A DNA stretch of 64,000 nt. It comes from DATHTS01 sp041940425 (GTDB taxonomy: Bacteria > Acidobacteriota > Blastocatellia > Pyrinomonadales > Pyrinomonadaceae). Shown piece by piece: positions 32,369 through 40,550 of the stretch. The stretch is from contig JBGTSF010000009.1 of assembly GCA_041940425.1 (NCBI GenBank), forward strand, positions 1 through 64,000, given 5' to 3'. The translations under genes were made by a program, and so were the position numbers. The notes under the pieces were generated by a model. That model had not been told where the DNA came from and made no database searches. It was given only the letters and a program-made list of their open reading frames with translations. Position 1 is the stretch's first letter. Every line of letters begins with the position of its first letter.

Positions 32369-32769
32369 AAAATGATAAAACGGACGAAGAATTCGACGCG
32401 TTTCTCGAAGATTTGACGGGCAAGATAAAAGTGCATGCCAAAAACGAGTATAAAGCCGAACTCCGCCGGAGTCCGCTCGTCAAAACGCTCGGCTGGCTGT
32501 GGATTTTGTCCATGGTCTTCGCTTTCGTCGTCGCGATTTACGGATTTTTCAAAATTCCTTACGCGCCGATCAGAGAGGTCAACGGCAGATATTACGCGAA
32601 ATACGACCGACCTTCTACGAGGGAAGAGTATGAGCGGTATAATTACTGGATGAGTATGGTTTTCATCGCGATCGGCACGACGGTTCCGCTCGCTTTCTTA
32701 TACATCGCGCTGGATTCGCGCGAACGAAAGAAAAATAATATACCGGTCGAGAAAAATGTCTTCGAATAA
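32365..32769 (+). CDS. Small two-TM membrane protein, 134 aa
   Basis: Its start overlaps the acetyltransferase stop by 4 nt (ATGA) and its end overlaps the next gene by 14 nt, so it is part of a tight operon. An acidic cytosolic N-terminus is followed by a hydrophobic segment (LGWLWILSMVFAFVVAIYGF), a tyrosine-rich loop and a second hydrophobic segment (VFIAIGTTVPLAFLYIAL). There is no recognised family; it may be an accessory of surface glycan assembly by position only. Confidence 0.6.
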   Translation: MKNDKTDEEFDAFLEDLTGKIKVHAKNEYKAELRRSPLVKTLGWLWILSMVFAFVVAIYGFFKIPYAPIREVNGRYYAKYDRPSTREEYERYNYWMSMVFIAIGTTVPLAFLYIALDSRERKKNNIPVEKNVFE

Positions 32770-34210
32770 CCAAAACATCGCCGTTATCGGAAGCGGTTTT
32801 CTCGGTTTGACGCTCGCTTTGCGGCTTAGCGAGGCGGGAAATCGTGTAACCGTTTTCGAATCCGCGCCGGAAATCGGCGGGCTGGCAAGCGCGTGGCGGA
32901 TCGGCGATTTTACGTGGGACAAACATTATCACGTAACGCTTCTTTCGGATTCTTACACCAGAAAAATCGTCGAAGAAATCGGCTTAGCGGACGAGTTCGA
33001 ATGGGTGGAAACGAAAACCGGATTTTATTCCGGCGGAAGTTTGTATTCGATGTCGAACACACTGGAATTTTTAAAATTTCCGCCGCTCGATTTGATTTCC
33101 AAATTTCGTTTGGGCGCGACGATTTTTTACGCTTCAAAAGTGAAAAATTGGAAATCGCTCGAAAAAATTCCGGTCGAAGATTGGCTTGTCAGACTTTCGG
33201 GCAGAAAAACATTTGAAAAAATGTGGAAACCGCTTCTCAAAGCGAAATTGGGCGAAGCCTATCGGGAAACTTCCGCCGCGTTTATCTGGGCGACGATCCA
33301 GAGAATGTATGCGGCGCGCAATTCCGGTTTGAAAAAGGAAATGTTCGGCTACGTGCGCGGCGGTTATGCGCGAGTTCTGGAAAAATTCGGCGAATATCTA
33401 CGGGAAGAAGGCGTGGAAATTCAATTGAATTCGTATGTTGAGAAAATCGAAAAATTGAATGATGGAAAAATTAATTTAACCGCCAAGAACGCGGAGAACG
33501 CTAAGGAAATCAATATAAAAAAAAGTGAAACTGTTTTTTCAAACGTAGTCGTAAATACATCGAGCGGGTTAAATTTTTCCAAAAAAAACTTTGCGTCCTC
33601 CGCGTCCTTGGCGGTTCAATCTTCTTTTGATTCGGTTATCTTAACTTGCCCGTCAAACATTGCCGCGAAAATTCTGCCGCAATTGTCGGACGAAGAAAGC
33701 GCGAAACTCGAAAATATAAAATATCAAGGCATCGTCTGCGCGTCCGCATTGATGAAAAAATCTCTGTCGGAATTTTATGTTACGAACATCACGGACGAAT
33801 CGCCGTTTACGGGAATTATCGAAATGACCGCGCTCGTGGACAAAAAATATTTCGGCGGAAACGCGCTCGTTTATCTGCCGAAATACGCCGCGCCGGATGA
33901 TGAGCTTTTTGAGAAAACGGACGCGGAGATCGAAGAAATATTTTTGAACGCGCTCGAAAAAATGTATCCGCATTTTACCAAAAAAGATGTCCTGGCATTT
34001 AAAATCTCGCGCGTGCGGAATGTTTTCCCTATTCCGACTTTAAACTATTCGGAAACGATTCCGGGCGTGAAAACTTCGCTCGAAAATATCTTTATCGTCA
34101 ATTCGGCGCAGATCACGAACGGAACTTTGAACGTCAATGAAACGGTTCAGTTAGCTGAGAAATTTATTAGCCACGAACAAACACGAACAGACACAAAAAA
34201 AAATCAATAA
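32756..34210 (+). CDS. NAD(P)/FAD-dependent oxidoreductase (protoporphyrinogen oxidase-like) with repeat insertion
   Basis: The protein has 484 residues. The dinucleotide-binding start (IAVIGSGFLGLTLALRLSEAG...VFESAPEIGGLA) and the following segments fit the amine-oxidase/HemY-like proteins found in polysaccharide clusters. The region of about residues 242-288 is encoded by a palindromic repeat (33478-33617). It interrupts the FAD fold with a low-complexity stretch (LTAKNAENAKEI ... FASSASLAVQSS) yet keeps the frame. The last residues (SHEQTRTDTKKNQ) come from another palindrome. Whether the protein still folds is uncertain; the remaining sequence is intact. Confidence 0.82.
   Translation: MSSNNQNIAVIGSGFLGLTLALRLSEAGNRVTVFESAPEIGGLASAWRIGDFTWDKHYHVTLLSDSYTRKIVEEIGLADEFEWVETKTGFYSGGSLYSMSNTLEFLKFPPLDLISKFRLGATIFYASKVKNWKSLEKIPVEDWLVRLSGRKTFEKMWKPLLKAKLGEAYRETSAAFIWATIQRMYAARNSGLKKEMFGYVRGGYARVLEKFGEYLREEGVEIQLNSYVEKIEKLNDGKINLTAKNAENAKEINIKKSETVFSNVVVNTSSGLNFSKKNFASSASLAVQSSFDSVILTCPSNIAAKILPQLSDEESAKLENIKYQGIVCASALMKKSLSEFYVTNITDESPFTGIIEMTALVDKKYFGGNALVYLPKYAAPDDELFEKTDAEIEEIFLNALEKMYPHFTKKDVLAFKISRVRNVFPIPTLNYSETIPGVKTSLENIFIVNSAQITNGTLNVNETVQLAEKFISHEQTRTDTKKNQ
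33478..33617. repeat. Palindromic element inserted in a coding sequence
   Basis: The left arm accgccaagaacgcggagaa (from 33479) and the right arm ending cgtccttggcggtt (33616) are complementary over about 25 nt, and the AT-rich centre is about 80 nt. It is translated in frame within the FAD oxidoreductase. Confidence 0.85.
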
Positions 34211-34242
34211 AACTTTCGTGTTCTTTCGTGTTTGTTCGTGGC
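34170..34242. repeat. Palindromic element (ccacgaacaaacacgaa type) supplying a C-terminus
   Basis: The left arm gccacgaacaaacacgaaca encodes the tail of the FAD oxidoreductase and its stop. The right arm ends tttgttcgtggc 9 nt before the deacetylase ATG (34252). It uses the same words and reading frame as the element at 31682. Confidence 0.87.
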
Positions 34243-34251
34243 AAAAATATT

Positions 34252-35235
34252 ATGAAACCGATTGCAAGTCTAAGTTTAGACCTCGACAACAAATGGTCGT
34301 ATATGAAAACGCACGGCGATGCGGGCTGGGAGACGTTTCCTTCATATCTCGACGTTTGCGTGCCGCGCGTTCTGAAATTTTTGAAAGAGAGAGATTTGCA
34401 GATCACGTTTTTTATCGTCGGGCAGGATGCGGATTTGGAAAAAAATCGCGATGCGCTCGGACAAATTTCCGAAGCCGGACATGAGATCGGAAATCATTCG
34501 TATAAACACGAACCGTGGCTGCATCTTTACTCAAAACCGGAACTCGAAACGGAGTTTGAAAAAACCGAAAAAGCGATTGCGAAAATCACAGATCAAAAAC
34601 TCGCCGGCTTTCGCGGTCCGGGTTATTCGCTTTCGCCGACGGTTTTGGAAGTTTTAGCCGCGCGCGGTTACGAATACGATTGTTCGACTCTGCCGACCTA
34701 TATCGCGCCGCTCGCGCGGGCGTATTATTTTTTCAAATCGCCGGAAATGTCTGATGAGGAAAAAGAAAAGCGCAAAAAACTGTTCGGCAAATTTTCCGAT
34801 GGTTTTCAATCTTTAAAAACTTACAAATGGCGGATCAGCGAAAAAGAATTGACGGAAATTCCGGTTACGACTCTGCCGGTTTTCAAAACTCCGATTCACG
34901 CTAGCTACATTATCTATCTTTCGACGTTCTCAAAATTCGCCGCGCGAAGTTACTGGCGTGCGGCTCTGAAAATGTGCAAAATGACGGGCGTTCAGCCTTC
35001 GCTTTTGCTACACCCGCTCGATTTTCTTTCGGGCGAAGACGTGCCGGAGCTAAAATTTTTTCCGGCGATGAATCTGCCGAGCGGGAAAAAATTGGAGTTT
35101 GTCGGCGAGATTCTGGAAATTTACGCGAAAGAATTCGAGATCGTTAATATGCGGACGCACGCCGATTTTGTAAAGGAAAAGAAAACTGCCGTCAGAGCCA
35201 TCGGCGAATTCGGGGCGCAATCGCAAACGCCGTGA
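34252..35235 (+). CDS. Polysaccharide deacetylase (NodB homology)
   Basis: The protein is about 327 residues from MKPIASLSLDLDNKWSY (ATG 34252); the longer start at 34228 is inside a palindrome. Metal-binding and catalytic motifs are LSLDLDNKW (DxD variant), QITFFIVGQDA, GHEIGNHSYKHEPW, GFRGPGYSLS and LLLHPLDF. Such enzymes remove acetyl groups from GlcNAc-containing glycans or their lipid-linked precursors. It differs from the fused deacetylase at 27062, so the cluster encodes two distinct deacetylases. Confidence 0.88.
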   Translation: MKPIASLSLDLDNKWSYMKTHGDAGWETFPSYLDVCVPRVLKFLKERDLQITFFIVGQDADLEKNRDALGQISEAGHEIGNHSYKHEPWLHLYSKPELETEFEKTEKAIAKITDQKLAGFRGPGYSLSPTVLEVLAARGYEYDCSTLPTYIAPLARAYYFFKSPEMSDEEKEKRKKLFGKFSDGFQSLKTYKWRISEKELTEIPVTTLPVFKTPIHASYIIYLSTFSKFAARSYWRAALKMCKMTGVQPSLLLHPLDFLSGEDVPELKFFPAMNLPSGKKLEFVGEILEIYAKEFEIVNMRTHADFVKEKKTAVRAIGEFGAQSQTP

Positions 35236-35272
35236 AAAGGATGAATTTGATAATTCGCCGTTTTCTCTGCGC

Positions 35273-35344
35273 TCTCTGTGCAATCTCCGTGTTCTCTGTG
35301 GTTAGTAAATTTTTAACACAGAGAACACGGAGATTGCACAGAGA
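35273..35344. repeat. Perfect 28-bp-arm palindrome (cacagagaacacggag type)
   Basis: Arms 35273-35300 and 35317-35344 are exact complements around a 16-nt AT-rich loop. It fills the gap between the deacetylase and the next FAD oxidoreductase and is open for translation in the plus frame, artificially lengthening that ORF. Confidence 0.92.
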
Positions 35345-35393
35345 AATAAAGGGCATTTTCTTTTTGCAAAAAGAAAACAACTCCGGAAAATTT

Positions 35394-36716
35394 ATGAAAA
35401 ACGAAAAGCCGATCGCCATTATCGGAGCGGGACTCGCCGGTTTGACCGCCGCCGATTTTCTGCACGGTCGGAATGCGCCTTTCGTGCTTTTCGAGGCGGG
35501 AAAAAAGATCGCCGGACTCGCCGCGAGTTTTAAGGATGAAGAGGGTTTCAGTTACGATTTCGGAGCGCATTTTATTACCAACCGTCTGGCGGACGCGATC
35601 GGTGTCGGCGCGGATTGCCGGACGGTAAAATATTACGGTGAAACGGTCTGGCTCGGCGGAAAAACATACAAGTATCCTTTCGGTCTGATCAAAATTCCGC
35701 GAATGACCTGGAGTGGAATCAAAAGCAAATTAAAATCTCTGAATAACGGACACGCGCCCGAATCCGCCGCCCAATGGTTTCGCAAAAATTACGGCGCGGC
35801 TCTTGCTGATGAGGTCGCACTGCCTCTGATCGAAGCCTGGTCGGGCGCGAATGCCGGAGATCTATCGGCGGCGGTCGGCGATTCTCTACCCGGAAGTATC
35901 GGGAAAACTCTCTATTTGAAAGCGGCGAGCCGTCTGACCGGACGCGCCGTCGCCTGCGGCTACAACCGCGAAATGCCCGAAAAGGCGAGCGTCTATCACG
36001 TCTATCCGAAAGCGGGCGTTTCCACTTTGTGCGAAAAACTGGCGGAAGATTTGCGGGATAAAATCCGGCTCGAATCGCCGGTCGAAGAGATCATTGTCGA
36101 AAATGAAAAGGTCGTCGCCGTCAGATCGAAAGGCGAACTGACGGAAGTTTCCGCCGTCGTCAGCACCGCCCCCGCCAACATTCTGGCGAAACTGGTGAAG
36201 GGAACGGATGCGCTCAAAGGATTTTCAAAATTCCGCTACCGCCCGATGATTTTTGTCAATATAAAATTCGACGGTCGCGGACTTCTCACCGATACGGTTC
36301 TCTGGTTTCCCGAACGCGAATTTCCCTTTTTCCGTCTGACCGAAGCGACGCTTTCGATGCCCTGGCTCGCGCCCGCCGGCAAGACGATCATCACCGCTGA
36401 CATCGGCTGTGAAAAAGGCGACGAGTTTTGGGAAATGGACGAAGAAAAATTAATTGAACTTTGTCTGGAAAATTTGACGAGAATTATCCCGAACGCGAGA
36501 GAAAAATTTCTCGGCGGAACAGTGTTAAAAACGCCGATCGCTTATCCGAAATTTCTCATAGAATACGAAACCGAACGCCGCGCGTTTGAATCATCAACCA
36601 ATATCGAAAATCTCTTAAGCGTCGGGCGCAACGGCGAATTCGCGCATATTTTTATGGAAGACGTTTACTGGCGGACGCGGAAAAAGCTCCGCAAGTTTTT
36701 GGAGCGGCAGTTATAG
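35394..36716 (+). CDS. FAD-dependent oxidoreductase (protoporphyrinogen oxidase/amine oxidase-like)
   Basis: The protein is about 440 residues from MKNEKPIAIIGAGLAGLTAA (ATG 35394), preceded by GGAAAA. The 54 extra in-frame codons upstream are palindromic repeat and are rejected. The dinucleotide motif, FEAGKKIAGLAASF, and the FAD-binding C-terminus (SVGRNGEFAHIFMEDVYWRTRK) define the family, which is often annotated as UDP-galactopyranose-mutase- or HemY-like in glycan clusters. It is the second such gene in the cluster and lacks the repeat insertion seen in the first. Confidence 0.85.
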   Translation: MKNEKPIAIIGAGLAGLTAADFLHGRNAPFVLFEAGKKIAGLAASFKDEEGFSYDFGAHFITNRLADAIGVGADCRTVKYYGETVWLGGKTYKYPFGLIKIPRMTWSGIKSKLKSLNNGHAPESAAQWFRKNYGAALADEVALPLIEAWSGANAGDLSAAVGDSLPGSIGKTLYLKAASRLTGRAVACGYNREMPEKASVYHVYPKAGVSTLCEKLAEDLRDKIRLESPVEEIIVENEKVVAVRSKGELTEVSAVVSTAPANILAKLVKGTDALKGFSKFRYRPMIFVNIKFDGRGLLTDTVLWFPEREFPFFRLTEATLSMPWLAPAGKTIITADIGCEKGDEFWEMDEEKLIELCLENLTRIIPNAREKFLGGTVLKTPIAYPKFLIEYETERRAFESSTNIENLLSVGRNGEFAHIFMEDVYWRTRKKLRKFLERQL

Positions 36717-36760
36717 AAAGTAAGAGTTATATTTATTACGGATTCTCGGCAGCCGCGCTC

Positions 36761-38305
36761 GTGATAGTCGTGCTGATCGCTTCGTTGAGCCTGAATAACG
36801 GCTTTTCCGGCGATCAGGCGTTGTTTTTGATCTACGCGAAAGCGATAGACGGCGGCGCGGTTTTATACCGTGATGTCTGGGACATCAAACAGCCCGCGAT
36901 CTTCGTTTTTTATCTGCTCGGCGGAAAATTGTTCGGCTTTACCGAAACCGGCATACATCTTTTTGAAATCATTTATTGGCTCGGTTTCGGCGTTTTGCTC
37001 GTTGCCGGTTTGAAAAAATATTTTGCAAATCCGCTTTTCGCCGTCTTAACACCGCTTTTTACGATCGGCATTTATTACACGGTTTCGGGAAACCTGCATC
37101 TGACGCAGGCGGAAGCCTTGGTCGGTTTTCCGCTTTTTTTGTCGCTGTGGTGTTGTCTGAAATTTTTGGAAAATCCCGACAGAAAATTTTTTCTGGTTTT
37201 ATCGGGATTTTTCGGCGGCATCGTTTTGACTTTTAAGTTGCTTTTTCTGCCGATACTTCTTGCGTTCTGGTTTTGCCTGTCCGCGTTTTTCCGTTTTCCG
37301 TTTGAAAAAAACGCGAAACGGATTTTGATTTCCGGCGGAGCGATTTTTTCCGGTTTATTGATCCCGCTTGCTCTGGTCATAATTTATTTTGCACTGAACG
37401 GCGCGCTTGGCGATCTTTATTACACGACATTTGTTTACCCGTCCAACGCCGTCGTCGAGATAACCAAAATGGAGGATCGAACCGGGCATCTGACGGGCGG
37501 ACTCGTCTGGTTTTTCAAATCTTATTTCCCCGCCATCGTGCTGACGGCTATTTTCTTGCTTTTCAATATAAAATCTTTTTTTAGCCGTCAACAAAATAAG
37601 GTAAAACTCGCGGCGCGAAGCGAGAATTTTTTATTCGCGGGTTTGTTTATCTGGCTTTTTGCAGGGCTTGCCGTCATCCTGATCCAGAGGCTTTCGTGGT
37701 GGGAATATCATTATTCTCTGCTGATGATCCCGGCGGGAATTCTCGCGGTCAAAGGCATTGAGAATATTTTTGAAAAAATAAAAACCGATCCGAACGTTCG
37801 CCGTAAAACGCTCGCCTACGCGTTTTTTTTGTTAATCATCATTCTATTATTTTTTCCGACGCGGCGCAGACTGGCGCATAAAATCCATCAAGCGGGCAGT
37901 GCCGAAATTATAAAAATCGGCGACCGGCAAGCCAAAGTCACGGGCGACGCTCTGCCGGATTACAGATCCATCTCCGCCGACACCGCTTTTCTGGCAGAGG
38001 AAAATCCTAAGCCTGCGATCTTTGTCGTTTCCAATCCGCTCTATTATTATCTTTCCGGTTCGCCGCCCGTTTTCGCCAGCAACGGCGCGATGACGGATAT
38101 GTTCACCGGTTTCGAATGGCAAAGGCTCAACCGCGAAATATCGGAAAAACCGCCCGGGTATATTTTTATCGAAACATACCGGCTCGAGCCGATCGCGGAA
38201 GAAAATCCGTTTTTTATAAATATGATTAGAGAGAATTATTCTGTCCGTTCAACCGGCGACAGAGGTTCGTTTTATAAATTGAACGCGCTTTGCTGTTCAA
38301 ATTAG
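36761..38305 (+). CDS. Membrane glycosyltransferase-like protein (GT39/ArnT-type)
   Basis: The protein has 514 residues with about ten hydrophobic segments and a soluble C-terminal part. The N-terminal loop has NNGFSGDQALFLIYAKAIDGG and YRDVWDIKQPAIFVFYLL, resembling the acidic catalytic loop of GT-C enzymes, which take sugars from polyprenyl phosphate at the outer face of the inner membrane. The GTG start at 36761 gives a truncated first helix. The frame is open further upstream without a good start codon, so the true N-terminus is uncertain. It is the last gene of this plus-strand cluster. Confidence 0.78.
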   Translation: MIVVLIASLSLNNGFSGDQALFLIYAKAIDGGAVLYRDVWDIKQPAIFVFYLLGGKLFGFTETGIHLFEIIYWLGFGVLLVAGLKKYFANPLFAVLTPLFTIGIYYTVSGNLHLTQAEALVGFPLFLSLWCCLKFLENPDRKFFLVLSGFFGGIVLTFKLLFLPILLAFWFCLSAFFRFPFEKNAKRILISGGAIFSGLLIPLALVIIYFALNGALGDLYYTTFVYPSNAVVEITKMEDRTGHLTGGLVWFFKSYFPAIVLTAIFLLFNIKSFFSRQQNKVKLAARSENFLFAGLFIWLFAGLAVILIQRLSWWEYHYSLLMIPAGILAVKGIENIFEKIKTDPNVRRKTLAYAFFLLIIILLFFPTRRRLAHKIHQAGSAEIIKIGDRQAKVTGDALPDYRSISADTAFLAEENPKPAIFVVSNPLYYYLSGSPPVFASNGAMTDMFTGFEWQRLNREISEKPPGYIFIETYRLEPIAEENPFFINMIRENYSVRSTGDRGSFYKLNALCCSN

Positions 38306-38419
38306 CTAAAACGAATTTAATTTGCTTCTCGCCGATACAGCATCACGGCAATGTTGTCCGGCTGTATAACACTTTTAGCAGATGTCTTAATTTCATCCCG
38401 CTTTCGGTCATAAATTAAA

Positions 38420-38749
38420 TCACATCGAAACTTTATCGTGCGCATTGTGGGACTGAATACCATGAATCAAGCTGGCGCCGCCGCGAATTGCCGACGCGAG
38501 ATGAATCGCTTCGGTCATCTGTTCCATATTCGAGCCGTTTTCCAAACTGGAATTCGTAAACGCCTCGATGCAATACGGGCATTGCACCGTGACGGCAACC
38601 GCCAGACCGATCAGTGCCTTTTCGCGTTTCGATAACGCGCCTTCTTCCTGACACGCCTGATACCACGCCTGAAATTTCTCGAAAAGTTCCGGCTTGTATT
38701 TGGCGATGTCGCCGAATCTCTGCAAATCTTCTTCGTTGTAATAGTGCAT
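38420..38749 (-). CDS. AhpD-like carboxymuconolactone decarboxylase family protein (arsenosugar-associated type)
   Basis: The protein has 109 residues. The AhpD-type redox pair is in VTVQCPYCIEAFTN, followed by IHLASAIRGGASLIHG. The start MHYYNEEDLQRFGDI and the length match the peroxidase-like protein that accompanies ArsS in arsenosugar clusters. The radical SAM ArsS gene is not in the window, but a TIGR04282-like glycosyltransferase is 0.6 kb away. It is cytosolic and probably acts in peroxide or organoarsenic detoxification. The functional name rests on pattern and context. Confidence 0.75.
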   Translation of the reverse strand: MHYYNEEDLQRFGDIAKYKPELFEKFQAWYQACQEEGALSKREKALIGLAVAVTVQCPYCIEAFTNSSLENGSNMEQMTEAIHLASAIRGGASLIHGIQSHNAHDKVSM

Positions 38750-38787
38750 AAAAATTTAGTTCAAAGTTTCAGGTTCAAGGTTCAAAG

Positions 38788-39282
38788 TTAATTTCCGTTA
38801 TTTTGAAATTTCAGTAAAAAATTTTCGATCTGACGGCGATGGCGCAGGATGTGAACGATCGCGTGTTCGAGAAGCTGTTCGAGATCGTATGTGCCGCCCC
38901 AGCGCGTTTTTATCACGACGCCGACTATTTCATCATCCGACATTTCCCAGCGTCCTTCGAGCGTCCGCGCCGTGTAGTCGAGCATCTTGTCAGTCTCCCC
39001 GCCGATCTCTTCGTAAGCGATTTGTTTGTTATCGAGCGGCGCGGCTTCCATCGAAAAATGATCTCGTATGTAATTTGCATATCCGTAACCGGCGCGGACG
39101 ACGTGCGACATAACAGTCTGGATCGAACGGCAAGATTCGTCTTCGGTTTCAGCATCGGCGATGCGCTCGTATTCGTTTTTACCCGTATTTTCAACAATGA
39201 ATTTTAATTCAAACGCCGAGCGTTCGTATTCGTCCATCAACGCGCCGACCGCGCCTTTGCGGTAATCTTCCAATGCTTTCAT
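38788..39282 (-). CDS. DinB-family protein
   Basis: The protein is about 164 residues from MKALEDYRKGAVGALMDEY (ATG 39282). It is a four-helix DinB fold with potential metal ligands in SHVVRAGYGYANYIRDHF and LLEHAIVHILRHRRQIENF. The family includes metal-dependent thiol transferases and many proteins of unknown role. The start is close to the divergent glycosyltransferase gene, so the two share a short promoter region. An upstream ATG at 39378 would overlap that gene and is rejected. Confidence 0.78.
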   Translation of the reverse strand: MKALEDYRKGAVGALMDEYERSAFELKFIVENTGKNEYERIADAETEDESCRSIQTVMSHVVRAGYGYANYIRDHFSMEAAPLDNKQIAYEEIGGETDKMLDYTARTLEGRWEMSDDEIVGVVIKTRWGGTYDLEQLLEHAIVHILRHRRQIENFLLKFQNNGN

Positions 39283-39325
39283 CGTTTTTATAAAAATGAA
39301 TTTCCTTGTAAAATTTATTCCCGAA

Positions 39326-39997
39326 ATGACACGTGCAGTAATCATTATGGCAAAAGTTCCGACCGCCGGAAATGTCAAAACGCGGCTTCAGCCTTTTCTT
39401 TCCGCCGAAGACTGCTCCGAGCTGTCGGAAGCGTTCTTGCGCGACGCGGTAAATAAAGCGAAAACCGTCTGCGAAAATGTGATTCTAGCATATTTGCCGG
39501 ATGAAAAAATAAATGATCTGAAAAGTATTTTTCCCGCGCAAAATAACATTGTCGAGCAAACCGGAAGCGATCTGGGCGAAAAAATGTTCAACGCTTTTCA
39601 GTTCGCTTTTCATAAAAAAACGGATGCGGTCGTGATGATCGGAACGGACAGCCCGTCCTTTCCGTTCGATTACATCGAACAGGCTTTCGAATTTCTGGAA
39701 ACCAATTCAGATGTGGTCTTAGGAAAAACCGAGGACGGCGGATTTTATCTGATCGGTCTGCGGAAACCCGTAAAAGAAATTTTTGAAAATGTGCGCTGGA
39801 GTTCGCCCGATACGTTCGAACAGGTTTTCGAAAATATTCACCGTCTTAATCTGCACCTGCGCGAAGTTCCGTCGTGGTATGACGTTGACGAACAAGCGGA
39901 TTTTGAAAAACTGCGCGAAGAAATTCTGCACAACAAAAACGCGCAGCGGCGCGCGCCGGCGACTTTCGAGCTGATAAACAGATGGGAAAAATTTTAG
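39326..39997 (+). CDS. TIGR04282-type (DUF2064) glycosyltransferase, arsenosugar-associated
   Basis: The protein is about 223 residues from MTRAVIIMAKVPTAGNVKTRL (ATG 39326). The nucleotidyl-/glycosyltransferase-A motifs are AKVPTAGNVKTRLQP, GTDSPSFPFDYIEQA and LGKTEDGGFYLIGL, with VPSWYDVDEQADFE at the end. Members occur in arsenosugar clusters and are predicted to handle the ribose-linked intermediate. The AhpD-like gene nearby supports this. The 3' end overlaps the next gene by 16 nt, so they are coupled. Confidence 0.82.
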   Translation: MTRAVIIMAKVPTAGNVKTRLQPFLSAEDCSELSEAFLRDAVNKAKTVCENVILAYLPDEKINDLKSIFPAQNNIVEQTGSDLGEKMFNAFQFAFHKKTDAVVMIGTDSPSFPFDYIEQAFEFLETNSDVVLGKTEDGGFYLIGLRKPVKEIFENVRWSSPDTFEQVFENIHRLNLHLREVPSWYDVDEQADFEKLREEILHNKNAQRRAPATFELINRWEKF

Positions 39998-40500
39998 AAA
40001 CCGAACGCTTGCATTTAAGGACGTGGACTTACGCCGATGCCGAACGGCTTTTTGAAATCTGCTCCGACGCGGAAACAATGCTTCACATCGGCGACCGTGA
40101 GCCTTACGAAACAATCGAAAAAGCCAGAGAATTTCTGAATTGGGCTGTGCCGTATCAACTGAAAATGGGCTTTTGCCGTTGGGCGGTCGTCGAAAAACGG
40201 ACGGGCGAAATTATCGGAAGCTGTGGTTTCGCTTCTCGTGATCTGGAAGAAGTCGAACTCGGCTATCTTTTTGCGCGTGAAGCTTGGGGAAAAGGTTTTG
40301 CGACCGAAGCGGCAAGTGCGTGTCTGCGATACGGTTTTGAAGAAATCGGTTTTAAAAAAGTAGTTGCACTGACCGATCTCGATCACGAAAAATCGCAAAA
40401 TGTTTTAAGAAAAATCGGTTTCCGGGAGCGCGGAATCGAGAAAACGGACGACGGCGACGATCTGGTTTTTGAAATCGAGCGTCAGAACCGGGAGCGGTAG
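39982..40500 (+). CDS. GNAT N-acetyltransferase (RimJ/RimL type)
   Basis: The protein has 172 residues. The GNAT core is visible: TERLHLRTWTYADAERLF, the acetyl-CoA site AREAWGKGFATEAASACLRYG, then DLDHEKSQNVLRKIGF. The substrate is unknown. The last five residues QNRER and the TAG stop are encoded by the left arm of the perfect palindrome at 40481-40550. The convergent glycosyltransferase ends in the same five residues for the same reason. Confidence 0.85.
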   Translation: MGKILETERLHLRTWTYADAERLFEICSDAETMLHIGDREPYETIEKAREFLNWAVPYQLKMGFCRWAVVEKRTGEIIGSCGFASRDLEEVELGYLFAREAWGKGFATEAASACLRYGFEEIGFKKVVALTDLDHEKSQNVLRKIGFRERGIEKTDDGDDLVFEIERQNRER

Positions 40501-40550
40501 CGACCGGGCAATCAATATTAAACCCGGTCGCTACCGCTCCCGGTTCTGAC
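40481..40550. repeat. Perfect 28-bp-arm palindrome providing both stop codons
   Basis: Arms 40481-40508 and 40523-40550 are exact complements with a 14-nt loop. Each arm contains cagaaccgggagcggtag, so the plus gene and the convergent minus gene both end QNRER-stop. It may also act as a bidirectional hairpin. A degenerate relative lies at 23417-23466. Confidence 0.95.

Noticed and set aside
35232..35393. N-terminal extension of the FAD oxidoreductase
   Set aside because: It is encoded by a perfect palindrome and precedes a good ATG followed at once by the dinucleotide-binding motif.
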